Assembly (NCBI RefSeq): GCF_030929495.1
Contig: NZ_JAVFWN010000005.1
Span: forward strand, 1-64,000
Source: Nocardioides sp. LHD-245
GTDB lineage: Bacteria > Actinomycetota > Actinomycetes > Propionibacteriales > Nocardioidaceae
Length of the DNA: 64,000 bases
Direction: 5' to 3'
Shown here in pieces: positions 17,941-27,879 of this stretch. How positions within the stretch are numbered: position 1 is the stretch's first letter; every line of letters begins with the position of its first letter. Both the position numbers and the translations under genes were made by a program. A model generated the notes under the pieces. That model was not told the DNA's origin. It made no database searches and was given only the letters and a program-made list of their open reading frames with translations.

Positions 17941-19235
17941 CAGATCGCCTGCTTCAGGTGGTCGGGGACGCCGAACGTCTGCACGGCGACCCGCTTCTCG
18001 ACGGGGTACACCTCGCGGCCGAGCATCGCGGCGACGATGACCGAGTTGCGGTACGGGCCCATGCCGAGGTCGGGGGCCAGCAGGGAGTGGGTGTGCTCCT
18101 CGGCGTTCTGCACGAAGATCTCGCCGCCGCGCACGTCGACGGAGTAGTCGGCGGCGACGTCGTAGCGACCGCGGGCGTCGTACCGGATCCGGTCCCGGAC
18201 GCCGTCGAGGAACGCCGGCCGGGTGGGCGCGTAGCCGGTGGCGAGCACCAGGCCCCCGGTGGCGAGGCCGAACGACTCACCGGTCTCGACGTGCAGCAGG
18301 TCCAGCTCGCTGCCGCCCGTGACCGGGCGGGCGCCGCGGACCTCGGTGTTGGTGAGCAGCGTCGTGCGCGGGCCGACGCCGGTGACCCGCTGCTGGTAGT
18401 GCAGGTCGAAGATCGCGTCGACCAGGTCGCCGCTGATCCCCTTGAACAGGTGACGCTGCTCGCGGGCCAGCCGGTCGCGGGTGTCGATGGGGAGCGCACG
18501 GTGGTAGGTGCCGTACTCCGGCGAGGTCATCTCCAGCGTGAGCTTGGTGTACTCCATCGGGAAGAACCGCGGGCTGCGGGTCAGCCACACCAGCTCGTAG
18601 CCGCGGTCCGGCGCCTCGGCCAGCAGGTCCTGGTAGATCTCGGCCGCGCTCTGGCCGCTGCCGACGATGGTGATCCGCTCCTGCTGCTGCAGCTCGGCCT
18701 TGCGGGAGAGGTAGTCAGCCGAGTGCGTCGCGATGCCGTGGTCGACCAGCGGGCGGAGCGGGTCCGGGACGCGCGGGGACGTGCCGATGCCGAGGACCAG
18801 CCGACGGGTCCGCCAGGTCTCGCCGGCGGCGCTGCGCACGACGTACGCCGTCCCGTCGTGCGTCACGTCGGTGACCCGCTGCCCGAAGCGCACGGAGGGC
18901 AGGCTCTCGGCGGCCCAGCGGCAGTAGTCGTCGTACTCCTTGCGCAGCGGGTAGAAGCTCTCGCGGATGTAGAACGGGTAGAGGTGGCCGGTCTGCTTGA
19001 GGTAGCTGAGGAACGACCAGCGCGAGGTCGGGTCGGCCATCGTGACGAGGTCGGCGAGGAACGGGACCTGCAGGCTCGCGTCGTCGAGCAGCATCCCGGG
19101 GTGCCAGTCGAAGCCGTCGCGGGCCTCCAGGAAGACACCGTCGAGGTCGTCGCTCGCCCGCAGCGGGTCGGTCAGGCAGGCCAGGCCGAGGTTGAACGGA
19201 CCGAGGCCGATGCCGACGAAGTCGTGGGTGATCAC
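17940..19235 (-). CDS. desB: Lysine/cadaverine N-monooxygenase (DesB)
   Basis: A 431-residue flavin N-monooxygenase that hydroxylates the terminal amine of cadaverine in desferrioxamine synthesis. Motifs: FAD site GIGLGPFNLGLACL at the N-terminus, NADPH site VGSGQSAAEIYQDLL near residue 200, and the C-terminal LATGYAPTRP motif. GTG at 19235 is chosen: GGAGG lies seven bases upstream and the codon overlaps the desA stop as GTGA; the open frame to 19637 lies inside desA and is not coding. Lysine-6-monooxygenases share these motifs, but the neighbouring decarboxylase makes cadaverine the probable substrate. Confidence 0.92.
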   Translation of the reverse strand: MITHDFVGIGLGPFNLGLACLTDPLRASDDLDGVFLEARDGFDWHPGMLLDDASLQVPFLADLVTMADPTSRWSFLSYLKQTGHLYPFYIRESFYPLRKEYDDYCRWAAESLPSVRFGQRVTDVTHDGTAYVVRSAAGETWRTRRLVLGIGTSPRVPDPLRPLVDHGIATHSADYLSRKAELQQQERITIVGSGQSAAEIYQDLLAEAPDRGYELVWLTRSPRFFPMEYTKLTLEMTSPEYGTYHRALPIDTRDRLAREQRHLFKGISGDLVDAIFDLHYQQRVTGVGPRTTLLTNTEVRGARPVTGGSELDLLHVETGESFGLATGGLVLATGYAPTRPAFLDGVRDRIRYDARGRYDVAADYSVDVRGGEIFVQNAEEHTHSLLAPDLGMGPYRNSVIVAAMLGREVYPVEKRVAVQTFGVPDHLKQAI

Positions 19236-20698
19236 CGGGCGACCTCCAGCGTCTGCCGCTGGTGCGCGGGCGCCAGCCGGGCGCCGGCGGCCCGGACGAG
19301 GCCGAGGACCCCCGTGATGTCCTCGACCGTCGCCATCGGGTTGAGCAGGGTGAGCTTGAGGTGCTGCACGCCGTCGACCTTGGTCGCCGCGATCATCGCC
19401 CGGCCCGACGCGTAGAGCTCCTCCCGGATCGCGTTGGCGAGGGCGGCGCTCGCCCTCTCGTCGAGCGCGGGCCCGGGCGGGACGTAGCGGAAGACGAGGG
19501 TGCTCAGCTCGGGTGCGGCGGCGAAGGCGAGGTCGACCTCGTCCCGGTGGGCGGCGTACACCTCCGTCGCGAGGTCGATGACCGCGTCGACGTACCGGCC
19601 GACGAGGTCGGGTCCCATCGTCCGCAGCGTCACCCACAGCTTGAGTGCGTCGAAGCGGCGGGTGGTCTGCAGGCTCTTGTCGACCTGGTTGGGGTTGGTG
19701 GCCTCGCGCGGGTTGAGGTAGTCGGCGTGCCAGGTCGCCGGGCGCAGCGTGGCACGGTCGCGCACGACGATCGCGCTCGACGACACCGGCTGGAAGAACG
19801 TCTTGTGGAAGTCGACGGTCACCGAGTCCGCGCGCTCGATCCCCCGGAGCCGGTCGCGGCGGGTCGGGGAGACGAGGAGCCCGCCGCCGTACGCCGCGTC
19901 GACGTGGAGCCAGGCGTCGTACGCGACGGCGAGGTCGGCGATCTCGTCGAGCGGGTCGATCGCACCGAAGTCCGTGGTCCCTGCCGTCGCGACGATCGCC
20001 ATCGGCCGCAGGCCGAGATCGACGCAGGCCGCGAGCGAGCGCTCCAGCGCGACCGGGTCCATCCGGTGCCGCTCGTCGGTCGGCACGCTGACCACCGACT
20101 CGTCGCCGAGGCCGAGCAGCCGCGCGGACTTCTGCACCGAGAAGTGGCTCTCCGCCGAGGCGAGGATGCGCAGCCGCTCGGCGGGGACCTGCTCGTGCCG
20201 GCCGCGGGCGAGCAGCAGGGCCTGCAGGTTGGACTGGCTGCCGCCGCTGGTGAACACCCCGTCCGGGTCACCGCCCTCGTCGTAGCCGATCCGCTCCGCC
20301 GTCCACGCGATCAGGCGCCGCTCGATGAACGTCCCTCCGACGCTTTGGTCGAAGGTGTCCAGCGAGCTGTTGACCGAGGCCACGAACAGCTCGGCCAGCA
20401 GGGCCGGTACGACGACCGGGCAGTTGAGGTGGGCGGCGTACGACGGCTCGTGGAACCAGACCGCGTCATCGAGCCACAGCCGCGACATCTCGTCGAGGAC
20501 CTGGGTGGCATCGGCCAACGGCTGGTCGAGATCGACCTCCGCCACCTGGGCGGCCGCCCGGTGCGGTGGCACACCGGTCGCCGGTCCGCTCACCCCCTTG
20601 AGCTGGCGCAGCAGGTGATCGAGACCCTCGCCGAGAGTGGCGGCGTAGTGGTCGGCATGGGCAGGATGGAACACGTGGTGCAAGGGGAGCTGAGGCAC
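19232..20698 (-). CDS. desA: PLP-dependent lysine decarboxylase (DesA)
   Basis: About 488 residues of a group II (fold-type I) PLP decarboxylase that should convert lysine to cadaverine, the first step of desferrioxamine synthesis. Motifs: TSGGSQSNLQALLLAR, the Asp/His region HVDAAYGG, and the PLP lysine in VTVDFHKTFFQP. It opens the operon and overlaps desB by four bases. Choice of start is uncertain: GTG 20698 lies 24 bases downstream of the iron box and fits homolog length, but its ribosome site is weak; GTG 20674 is the other candidate. The frame continues upstream to 21040, across the iron box, so that extension is rejected. Confidence 0.88.
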   Translation of the reverse strand: MPQLPLHHVFHPAHADHYAATLGEGLDHLLRQLKGVSGPATGVPPHRAAAQVAEVDLDQPLADATQVLDEMSRLWLDDAVWFHEPSYAAHLNCPVVVPALLAELFVASVNSSLDTFDQSVGGTFIERRLIAWTAERIGYDEGGDPDGVFTSGGSQSNLQALLLARGRHEQVPAERLRILASAESHFSVQKSARLLGLGDESVVSVPTDERHRMDPVALERSLAACVDLGLRPMAIVATAGTTDFGAIDPLDEIADLAVAYDAWLHVDAAYGGGLLVSPTRRDRLRGIERADSVTVDFHKTFFQPVSSSAIVVRDRATLRPATWHADYLNPREATNPNQVDKSLQTTRRFDALKLWVTLRTMGPDLVGRYVDAVIDLATEVYAAHRDEVDLAFAAAPELSTLVFRYVPPGPALDERASAALANAIREELYASGRAMIAATKVDGVQHLKLTLLNPMATVEDITGVLGLVRAAGARLAPAHQRQTLEVAR

Positions 20699-20721
20699 GA
20701 CAGGCTCACTTCGGTCCGAGA

Positions 20722-20740
20722 TCAGGTAAGCCTTACCTAA
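20722..20740 (-). promoter_or_regulatory. Iron box (IdeR/DmdR1-type) of the des operon
   Basis: On the minus strand the 19-mer reads TTAGGTAAGGCTTACCTGA, a near-perfect match to the actinobacterial DtxR-family consensus TTAGGTTAGGCTCACCTAA with intact dyad symmetry. It lies 24 bases upstream of the chosen desA start. An iron-loaded IdeR/DmdR1 dimer pair bound here would shut off the siderophore operon when iron is plentiful. Confidence 0.92.
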
Positions 20741-20986
20741 GCAGATCGGACCGGGCTGTGGCACCCCCTGTCTCAGGTGCGGCGCATCACGCCCGCTTCC
20801 GACGTGATCGACAGCGATCCGATGAACCAGCTTGATCGGATCCCGGTCAATGCCCGCCAGGAAGTGGCCTGGCCGACCGCTCGTCGCGTCGTACCGACCG
20901 CTGGTCGACAACCCGGCCCCACTCGGCGCGCAGCCGGCCCGCACCCCTCCCGGCGCGAGCGCCGCCGCTCCTAGCGTCGGAACGTC

Positions 20987-21002
20987 CGTGACCCCGGTCA
21001 CA
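20987..21002 (+). promoter_or_regulatory. CRP/GlxR-like site upstream of acetate permease operon
   Basis: The sequence CGTGACCCCGGTCACA is a 14-base perfect dyad (GTGACC-CC-GGTCAC) that fits the CRP/GlxR pattern TGTGA-N6-TCACA with one change. It lies only 25 bases before the DUF485 start codon, a position more consistent with repression or with a downstream-biased promoter than with class I activation. The rest of 20742-21026 shows no gene. Confidence 0.5.
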
Positions 21003-21026
21003 CGTACCGATCCGAGGAGGCCCGTC

Positions 21027-21413
21027 GTGACGTCCGACATCTCGCCCCATGACCCTCATGAGGCCGCAGCGCGCCATGATCCCGTGTACGACGAGCTCCG
21101 GGCGATGCCGGAGTTCGCCGAGCTCAAGCGCCGCTACCGGGGCTTCGTGTTCCCGGCGACGATCGCCTTCCTGAGCTGGTACCTGCTCTATGTCGTGCTC
21201 TCCAACTGGGCCGGAGGGTTCATGAGCACGCAGGTGGTCGGCAACATCAACGTGGCCCTGGTCTTCGGGCTGCTGCAGTTCGTGACGACCTTCCTCATCG
21301 CCTGGCTCTACAGCCGTTACTCGACCTCCCGCCTCGACCCGCTGGCCCGCGAGCTGGACGAGCGCTTCATCGCCCTCGAGGGCCAGGCCTCCCGCGGAAG
21401 GGGTGACCACTGA
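21027..21413 (+). CDS. DUF485 membrane protein, ActP partner
   Basis: A 128-residue inner-membrane protein with two hydrophobic segments (FVFPATIAFLSWYLLYVVLS and VALVFGLLQFVTTFLIAWLY) and the DUF485 signature YDELRAMPEFAELKRRYRGF. Proteins of this family (YjcH in E. coli) are encoded directly before the acetate permease ActP and probably assist it. GTG at 21027 has GAGGAGG six bases upstream. Its stop codon overlaps the actP start as TGATG. Confidence 0.9.
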   Translation: MTSDISPHDPHEAAARHDPVYDELRAMPEFAELKRRYRGFVFPATIAFLSWYLLYVVLSNWAGGFMSTQVVGNINVALVFGLLQFVTTFLIAWLYSRYSTSRLDPLARELDERFIALEGQASRGRGDH

Positions 21414-23017
21414 TGGACCACCAGCTCCTCACCACCCTGCTGTTCCTCGCCGTCGTCGCCCTGACCCTCGGCATCACGATCTGGGCGAGCCGCCAGACGT
21501 CCGGCGCAGCCGACTTCTACGCCGGCGGCCGCAGCTTCTCGGGCATCCAGAACGGCTTCGCGATCGGCGGTGACTACATGTCGGCCGCGTCCTTCCTCGG
21601 CATCTCCGGCGCGATCGCGCTGTCCGGGTACGACGGCTTCCTCTACTCGATCGGCTTCCTCGTCGCCTGGCTCGTCGCCCTGCTCCTCGTGGCCGAGATG
21701 CTGCGCAACTCCGGCCGCTACACGATGGCCGACCAGTTGGCGTACCGGATGCGACAGCGCCCGGTCCGGATGGCCGCGGCCACGTCGACCGTCGTGGTGT
21801 CGATCTTCTACCTGCTGGCCCAGATGGTCGGCGCGGGTGCGCTCGTCGCGCTCCTGCTCGGCGCGGACAGCCAGGCGCTGAAGAACCTCACCATCGTCGG
21901 CGTCGGCGCCCTGATGATCTTCTACGTCACCATCGGCGGCATGAAGGGCACCACCTGGGTGCAGATCGTCAAGGCGATCCTGCTGATGGTCGGCTCGGCG
22001 CTGATCGTCGTCCTGGTGCTCGCGCACTTCCACTTCAACCTGTCCGAGCTGCTCGGCACCGCCGCGTCCAACACCGGCAAGGGCCAGGCGTTCCTCGAGC
22101 CGGGGCTGAAGTACGGCATCGACACCACCAGCAAGATCGACTTCCTCAGCCTGGGTCTGGCGCTGGTGCTCGGCACCGCCGGCCTGCCGCACATCCTGAT
22201 CCGCTTCTACACCGTCCCGACCGCCCGCGACGCCCGCAAGTCGGTGCTCTGGGCGATCGGCCTGATCGGCGTGTTCTACCTGTTCACGCTGGTGCTCGGC
22301 TTCGGCGCGGCGGCGATGCTCAAGGGTGACAAGGCGGCCGACGTGGCCGCGTCCGGCGGCAACCTGGCCTCACCGCTCCTCGCCGAGGAGGTCGGCGGCG
22401 GCGCCGGATCCACCGGGGGTGCGATCCTGCTGGCCTTCATCGCCGCGGTCGCCTTCGCGACGATCCTCGCGGTGGTGGCGGGCCTGACGCTCACCTCGTC
22501 GACGTCCGTGGCGCACGACATCTACAACAGCGTCGTGAAGGGCGGGAAGGCGAGCGAGCACGACGAGATCAAGGTGACCCGGATCGCCGCGGCAGCCATC
22601 GGCGTCATCTCGATCGCGCTGGCGATCCCCGCGCAGAAGCTGAACATCGCCTTCCTCGTGGCGCTCGCGTTCGCGGTGGCGGCCTCGGCCAACCTGCCAG
22701 CGATCGTCTACAACATGTTCTGGAAGCGCTTCAACACCCGCGGCGCCACCTGGGGCATCTACGGGGGCCTGCTGTCGTCGGTCGGCCTGGTGTTCTTCTC
22801 GCCCGTCGTGTCGGGCTCCGAGACCGCCCTGGTCACCGGCGCGGACTGGTCCTGGTTCCCGCTGAGCAACCCGGGCATCATCTCGATCCCGCTCGGCTTC
22901 TTCTTCGGCTGGCTCGGCACCATCACCTCGCACGAGCCCGCGGCCGAGGACCGGTTCACCGAGCTCGAGGTCCGTGCGCTCACCGGAGCCGGCGCGGAGC
23001 AGGCCGTCCAGCACTGA
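21413..23017 (+). CDS. actP: Cation/acetate symporter ActP (solute:sodium symporter family)
   Basis: A 534-residue transporter with about 13 membrane segments that should import acetate and similar short monocarboxylates with a cation. The segments FYAGGRSFSGIQNGFAIGG DYMSA and LPHILIRFYTVP are hallmarks of the ActP branch of the SSS family. It is translationally coupled to the DUF485 gene and followed 190 bases later by acetyl-CoA synthetase, so uptake and activation of acetate are adjacent. The lack of a phosphotransacetylase pair nearby fits a scavenging role. Confidence 0.92.
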   Translation: MDHQLLTTLLFLAVVALTLGITIWASRQTSGAADFYAGGRSFSGIQNGFAIGGDYMSAASFLGISGAIALSGYDGFLYSIGFLVAWLVALLLVAEMLRNSGRYTMADQLAYRMRQRPVRMAAATSTVVVSIFYLLAQMVGAGALVALLLGADSQALKNLTIVGVGALMIFYVTIGGMKGTTWVQIVKAILLMVGSALIVVLVLAHFHFNLSELLGTAASNTGKGQAFLEPGLKYGIDTTSKIDFLSLGLALVLGTAGLPHILIRFYTVPTARDARKSVLWAIGLIGVFYLFTLVLGFGAAAMLKGDKAADVAASGGNLASPLLAEEVGGGAGSTGGAILLAFIAAVAFATILAVVAGLTLTSSTSVAHDIYNSVVKGGKASEHDEIKVTRIAAAAIGVISIALAIPAQKLNIAFLVALAFAVAASANLPAIVYNMFWKRFNTRGATWGIYGGLLSSVGLVFFSPVVSGSETALVTGADWSWFPLSNPGIISIPLGFFFGWLGTITSHEPAAEDRFTELEVRALTGAGAEQAVQH

Positions 23018-23024
23018 GCCACAG

Positions 23025-23113
23025 GCCCGCCCTTGTAACTACGTGTTACTGCACGAAAACCGGTGCAACAGCACCCGGGTAGTAGCAATAACACGTAGTT
23101 ACAAGTGGCGGGC
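23025..23113. repeat. Long inverted repeat between actP and acs
   Basis: The arms 23032-23048 (CTTGTAACTACGTGTTA) and 23089-23105 are perfect 17-base inverted copies, extended outward by GCCCGCC (23025-23031) and GGCGGGC (23107-23113) with one bulged base. Each arm also contains the dyad GTAAC-N5-GTTAC, so the unit carries two operator-like sites 41 bases apart. It is far more AT-rich than its surroundings. It may be a terminator for actP, a double operator for acs, or a small mobile repeat. Confidence 0.85.
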
Positions 23114-23207
23114 TTCTCCACAGGCAACCCCGGCGCAACCCCTGGTGACCACACTTCCCGTGGGTCCTAATGTGACCTGAGGCACCCGAACCGATCAGGA
23201 GACCACC

Positions 23208-25214
<2,007 letters not shown>

Positions 25215-25217
25215 TCC

Positions 25218-25359
25218 GACCCGGCTCAGATTGAACTTCAGATCACACTGACCCGGCGCAGATTGAACTGTCTGACATTCAATCTGCGCCGGGTCGGCGC
25301 GTCTCCGGGTTCAATCTGCGCCGGGTCAGCGCGCCCGGAGATTCAGTCTGAGACGGGTC
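25218..25359. repeat. Five-copy ~19-bp repeat cluster in both orientations
   Basis: A GACCCGGCGCAGATTGAAC-like unit occurs at 25218-25236 and 25250-25268, and in reverse orientation at 25277-25295, 25309-25325 and (degenerate) 25340-25359. The second and third copies form an 18-base-pair stem with an 8-9 base loop. The cluster fills the space between acs and the next gene, so it could act as the acs terminator, but five spaced copies exceed what a terminator needs. Confidence 0.85.
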
Positions 25360-25376
25360 GGCGTACGTTGTGGGCC

Positions 25377-25796
25377 GTGCCCGCACTGGAGACCGTCGAC
25401 TGGACCACCCTGCCCGCGGAGCTCACCGCGTTCTGGACCGAGTACCACCTCTGCACGCTGAGCACCCTGGACCGGCACGGCGCCCCCCACGCCGTCCCCG
25501 TCGGCGCGACCCTGGACCTCGACCAGCACTGCGCCTGGATCATCACCCGCCGGGGCTCGCAGAAGGTGCGCAACCTCGCGCGCGACCCGCGCCTCACCGT
25601 CACCCAGGTCGACCGGGGTCGCTGGGCGTCGCTGGTCGGGACCGGCGAGGTCTGCGAGGACGCGGAGTCCGTGGCCCGTGCCTGCGCGCTGTACGCCGCC
25701 CGCTACCGCCCACCGACCCCGAACCCCGAGCGGGTGGCGATCCGGGTCAGCGTGGAGCGGATCCTCGGCTCGGTCCAGGTGCTTCCTCGGGACTGA
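25377..25796 (+). CDS. PPOX-class (F420- or FMN-type) oxidoreductase family protein
   Basis: A 139-residue split-barrel protein of the pyridoxamine-phosphate-oxidase-like superfamily, close to the actinobacterial TIGR03618/Rv1155 type that often uses cofactor F420. Seen: FWTEYHLCTLSTLDRHGAPH at the start of the barrel, AWIITRRGSQKVRNLARDPR and the tail VAIRVSVERILG. GTG at 25377 is taken because homologs begin shortly before the LP.EL..FW motif; no strong ribosome site is visible and the frame is open further upstream into the repeat cluster. The substrate is unknown. Confidence 0.78.
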   Translation: MPALETVDWTTLPAELTAFWTEYHLCTLSTLDRHGAPHAVPVGATLDLDQHCAWIITRRGSQKVRNLARDPRLTVTQVDRGRWASLVGTGEVCEDAESVARACALYAARYRPPTPNPERVAIRVSVERILGSVQVLPRD

Positions 25797-25968
25797 CGTC
25801 CTCGGCGCGGCGGTCCTGGCGACGCACGTGGTGCTCGGCCAGGACGAGGTACGGCGCCCGCCCGGCGCCGGCCGCGTCACCGAGCTGCGCGGCGGCGACC
25901 GCCCCGAGGAACGGGACCATGAACGCCCATCCCTGGTACGGCTGACGGTCGAGTGCGCGGCCTTCCAC
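25747..25968 (-). CDS. Small hypothetical protein downstream of nhaA
   Basis: A GTG-initiated 73-residue frame that starts three bases after the nhaA stop codon on the same strand. Third codon positions are almost all G or C for the first 60 codons, as in real genes here, then lose this bias where the frame overlaps the opposite-strand oxidoreductase (25747-25796). It has one weakly hydrophobic stretch (GWAFMVPFLGAVAAAQLG). No family recognised. An artefact of GC bias remains possible. Confidence 0.35.
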   Translation of the reverse strand: MEGRALDRQPYQGWAFMVPFLGAVAAAQLGDAAGAGRAPYLVLAEHHVRRQDRRAEDVSPEEAPGPSRGSAPR

Positions 25969-25971
25969 GCC

Positions 25972-27339
25972 TCAGATGGTGCCACTCCGCGCGCGGTCGC
26001 GGCCGGACAACAGCAGAAGCAGTACGCCGACCCCGGCGGCGACCACCGACGCGACCAGGATGCCGACCTTCGCCTCGGCGGTGAGCAGGTCGGAGCCCGG
26101 GAACGACAGGCCGGCGATGAACAGCGAGACGGTGAAGCCGATGCCGGCGACCGCGCCGACGCCGACGACCTGCGGCCAGGACGTACCCTCGGGCATCCGG
26201 CCGACGCCGAGCCGGACCGCCAGGAAGCAGGCCAGCGTGATGCCGAGCGGCTTGCCGAGGACCAGACCGGCGGCGATGCCGAGCGCGACGGGCGAGCGCA
26301 GCGCCTCGCCGAGGACGCCGTCGCCCAGGGCGACCCCGGCGTTGGCGAGGGCGAACACCGGCAGCACGACGTACGCCGACAGCGGGTGCAACCGCGTCTG
26401 CAGGCGTTCGACGACGGGGACCGACTCACCGATGAGGAAGCGCAGCCGGTGCAGCTCCTCGGCGTCGAGGTCGTTGTCCCGCAGCCCCTCGACGGCGTAG
26501 TCGGTCGCGACCTCGGGACGCAGCAGCGCGACCGCGGGCGTCATCAGGCCGATCGCGACACCGGCGAGGGTGGCGTGCACCCCGGACTGCAGCAGCGCGA
26601 ACCACACCGCCACTCCCAGGACGGCGTACACCGGGATCGACCACACCCGCGCGGCCCGGAGCGCGGCCATGGCCGCCAACAGCACGAGGGCGAGAGCGAG
26701 CCAGCCGAGGGACAGGTCGGCGGTGTAGAAGACCGCGATCACCAGGATCGCGCCGATGTCGTCGACGATCGCGAGCGTCAGCAGGAACAGCCGCGCCGCG
26801 GACGGGATCCGCGAGCCGAGCAGGCCGAGCACGCCGACGGCGAAGGCGATGTCGGTCGCCATCGGGATCCCCCAGCCGCCCGAGCCCTCACCGCCACCGA
26901 CGATCGCGACATAGACCAGTGCCGGCACGACCATGCCGCCGACGGCCGCGACGATCGGCAGCGCGGCGGTGCGCGGGTCGCGGAGGTCGCCGTGCACCAG
27001 CTCGTACTTGATCTCGAGGCCGACCACGAAGAAGAAGATCGTCATCAGCCCGTCGTTGACCCAGTGCTGGAGCGACTCCTCGATCCGCCAGTCCCCCACC
27101 TCCAGGGCGATGGGAGTGTGCCAGAAGTGGTCGTACGCCGTGGCCCAGCCGTCGAAGGGCAGGTTGACCCAGAGCAGCGCGATCACGGTGGCCGCGAGCA
27201 GCAGCATCGATCCGGCGGCCTCGACGTGCAGGAACTCGCGCAGCGGGCGGCCGACGTACCGCGCCAACGGGCGCTCGCTCGCCGTCCAGACGGGACCGCG
27301 GCGCCACAGGTCGTCGGGTGCGTGGCTGGGGTCGGACAT
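25972..27339 (-). CDS. nhaA: Na+/H+ antiporter NhaA
   Basis: A 455-residue membrane antiporter that exchanges sodium for protons to control pH and salt. The NhaA core is clear: GLEIKYELVHGDLRDPRTA, PMATDIAFAVGVL, and the ion-binding aspartate pair in TLAIVDDIGAI. Between helices the segment SGVHATLAGVAIGLMTP matches. It has the extended N-terminus common in actinobacterial NhaA. ATG at 27339. A small frame follows on the same strand and the Holin-X gene is divergent. Confidence 0.95.
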   Translation of the reverse strand: MSDPSHAPDDLWRRGPVWTASERPLARYVGRPLREFLHVEAAGSMLLLAATVIALLWVNLPFDGWATAYDHFWHTPIALEVGDWRIEESLQHWVNDGLMTIFFFVVGLEIKYELVHGDLRDPRTAALPIVAAVGGMVVPALVYVAIVGGGEGSGGWGIPMATDIAFAVGVLGLLGSRIPSAARLFLLTLAIVDDIGAILVIAVFYTADLSLGWLALALVLLAAMAALRAARVWSIPVYAVLGVAVWFALLQSGVHATLAGVAIGLMTPAVALLRPEVATDYAVEGLRDNDLDAEELHRLRFLIGESVPVVERLQTRLHPLSAYVVLPVFALANAGVALGDGVLGEALRSPVALGIAAGLVLGKPLGITLACFLAVRLGVGRMPEGTSWPQVVGVGAVAGIGFTVSLFIAGLSFPGSDLLTAEAKVGILVASVVAAGVGVLLLLLSGRDRARSGTI

Positions 27340-27415
27340 GGGGCGGGCTCCTGACGTCAGGCGGGCATGGCGAGATCACCGCCGACCAGACTTCCCGGCT
27401 CACCTGCACCGATCC

Positions 27416-27429
27416 TACCGATATCGGTA
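27416..27429. promoter_or_regulatory. 14-bp perfect palindrome between nhaA and Holin-X gene
   Basis: TACCGATATCGGTA is a perfect palindrome located 77 bases upstream of nhaA and 12 bases before the Holin-X start codon. Its place in a divergent intergenic region suggests an operator; no regulator is assigned. Confidence 0.4.
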
Positions 27430-27440
27430 AGGTCGGCCGC

Positions 27441-27851
27441 ATGGCCACCGAACCGCGGACCCACACTGGGGAAGAGCCGACCATCGGGCGTCTCATCAAG
27501 GACGCCCAGACCGACTTCTCCACGATCATGCGCAAGGAGATCCAGCTCGCGAAGTCCGAGCTGAAGGTCAGCGTCACCGCGGGAGGCGTCGGTGCCGGCC
27601 TGATCGCGGCGGCCCTGTTCCTCCTCGTGCTGGCCGTCATCATGCTCTCGGTGGCGATCGCGTACTTCATCCACTGGAACGGCTCGGGGCTCGACCTGCA
27701 CTGGGCCTTCCTCATCGTGTTCGGCTTCTACGTCCTGCTCGCCGCGCTGCTGGTGTTCCTCGCGATCCGCAGCTTCAAGAAGGTCAAGGCTCCCGAACGC
27801 GCCATCGGGCAGGGGCGCGAGATCCCGCGTGCCCTCAAGGGCCAGGCCTGA
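27441..27851 (+). CDS. Holin-X / phage-holin-like family membrane protein
   Basis: A 136-residue protein with an amphipathic N-terminal part (TIGRLIKDAQTDFSTIMRKE, IQLAKSELK) followed by two membrane segments (AGLIAAALFLLVLAVIMLSV and AFLIVFGFYVLLAALLVFLA). This is the layout of the Putative Actinobacterial Holin-X family, common in chromosomes and not evidence of a prophage. Members are thought to act in envelope stress or vesicle-type membrane remodelling, but function is not established. It is 28 bases upstream of the kinase-like gene. Confidence 0.85.
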   Translation: MATEPRTHTGEEPTIGRLIKDAQTDFSTIMRKEIQLAKSELKVSVTAGGVGAGLIAAALFLLVLAVIMLSVAIAYFIHWNGSGLDLHWAFLIVFGFYVLLAALLVFLAIRSFKKVKAPERAIGQGREIPRALKGQA

Positions 27852-27879
27852 GGCCGAGCAGGGCACGAGGGGGGAAGCG

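Noticed and set aside
19236..19637. N-terminal extension of DesB
   Set aside because: It lies inside desA in another frame and adds Arg-rich sequence unlike any monooxygenase.
25218..25359. Repeat cluster as a CRISPR array
   Set aside because: Copies are in both orientations with irregular 9-14 base gaps and no spacer-like units; no cas genes occur.
27441..27851. Holin-like protein as a sign of a prophage
   Set aside because: No other phage genes, attachment sites or integrase are nearby; the family is common in actinobacterial chromosomes.
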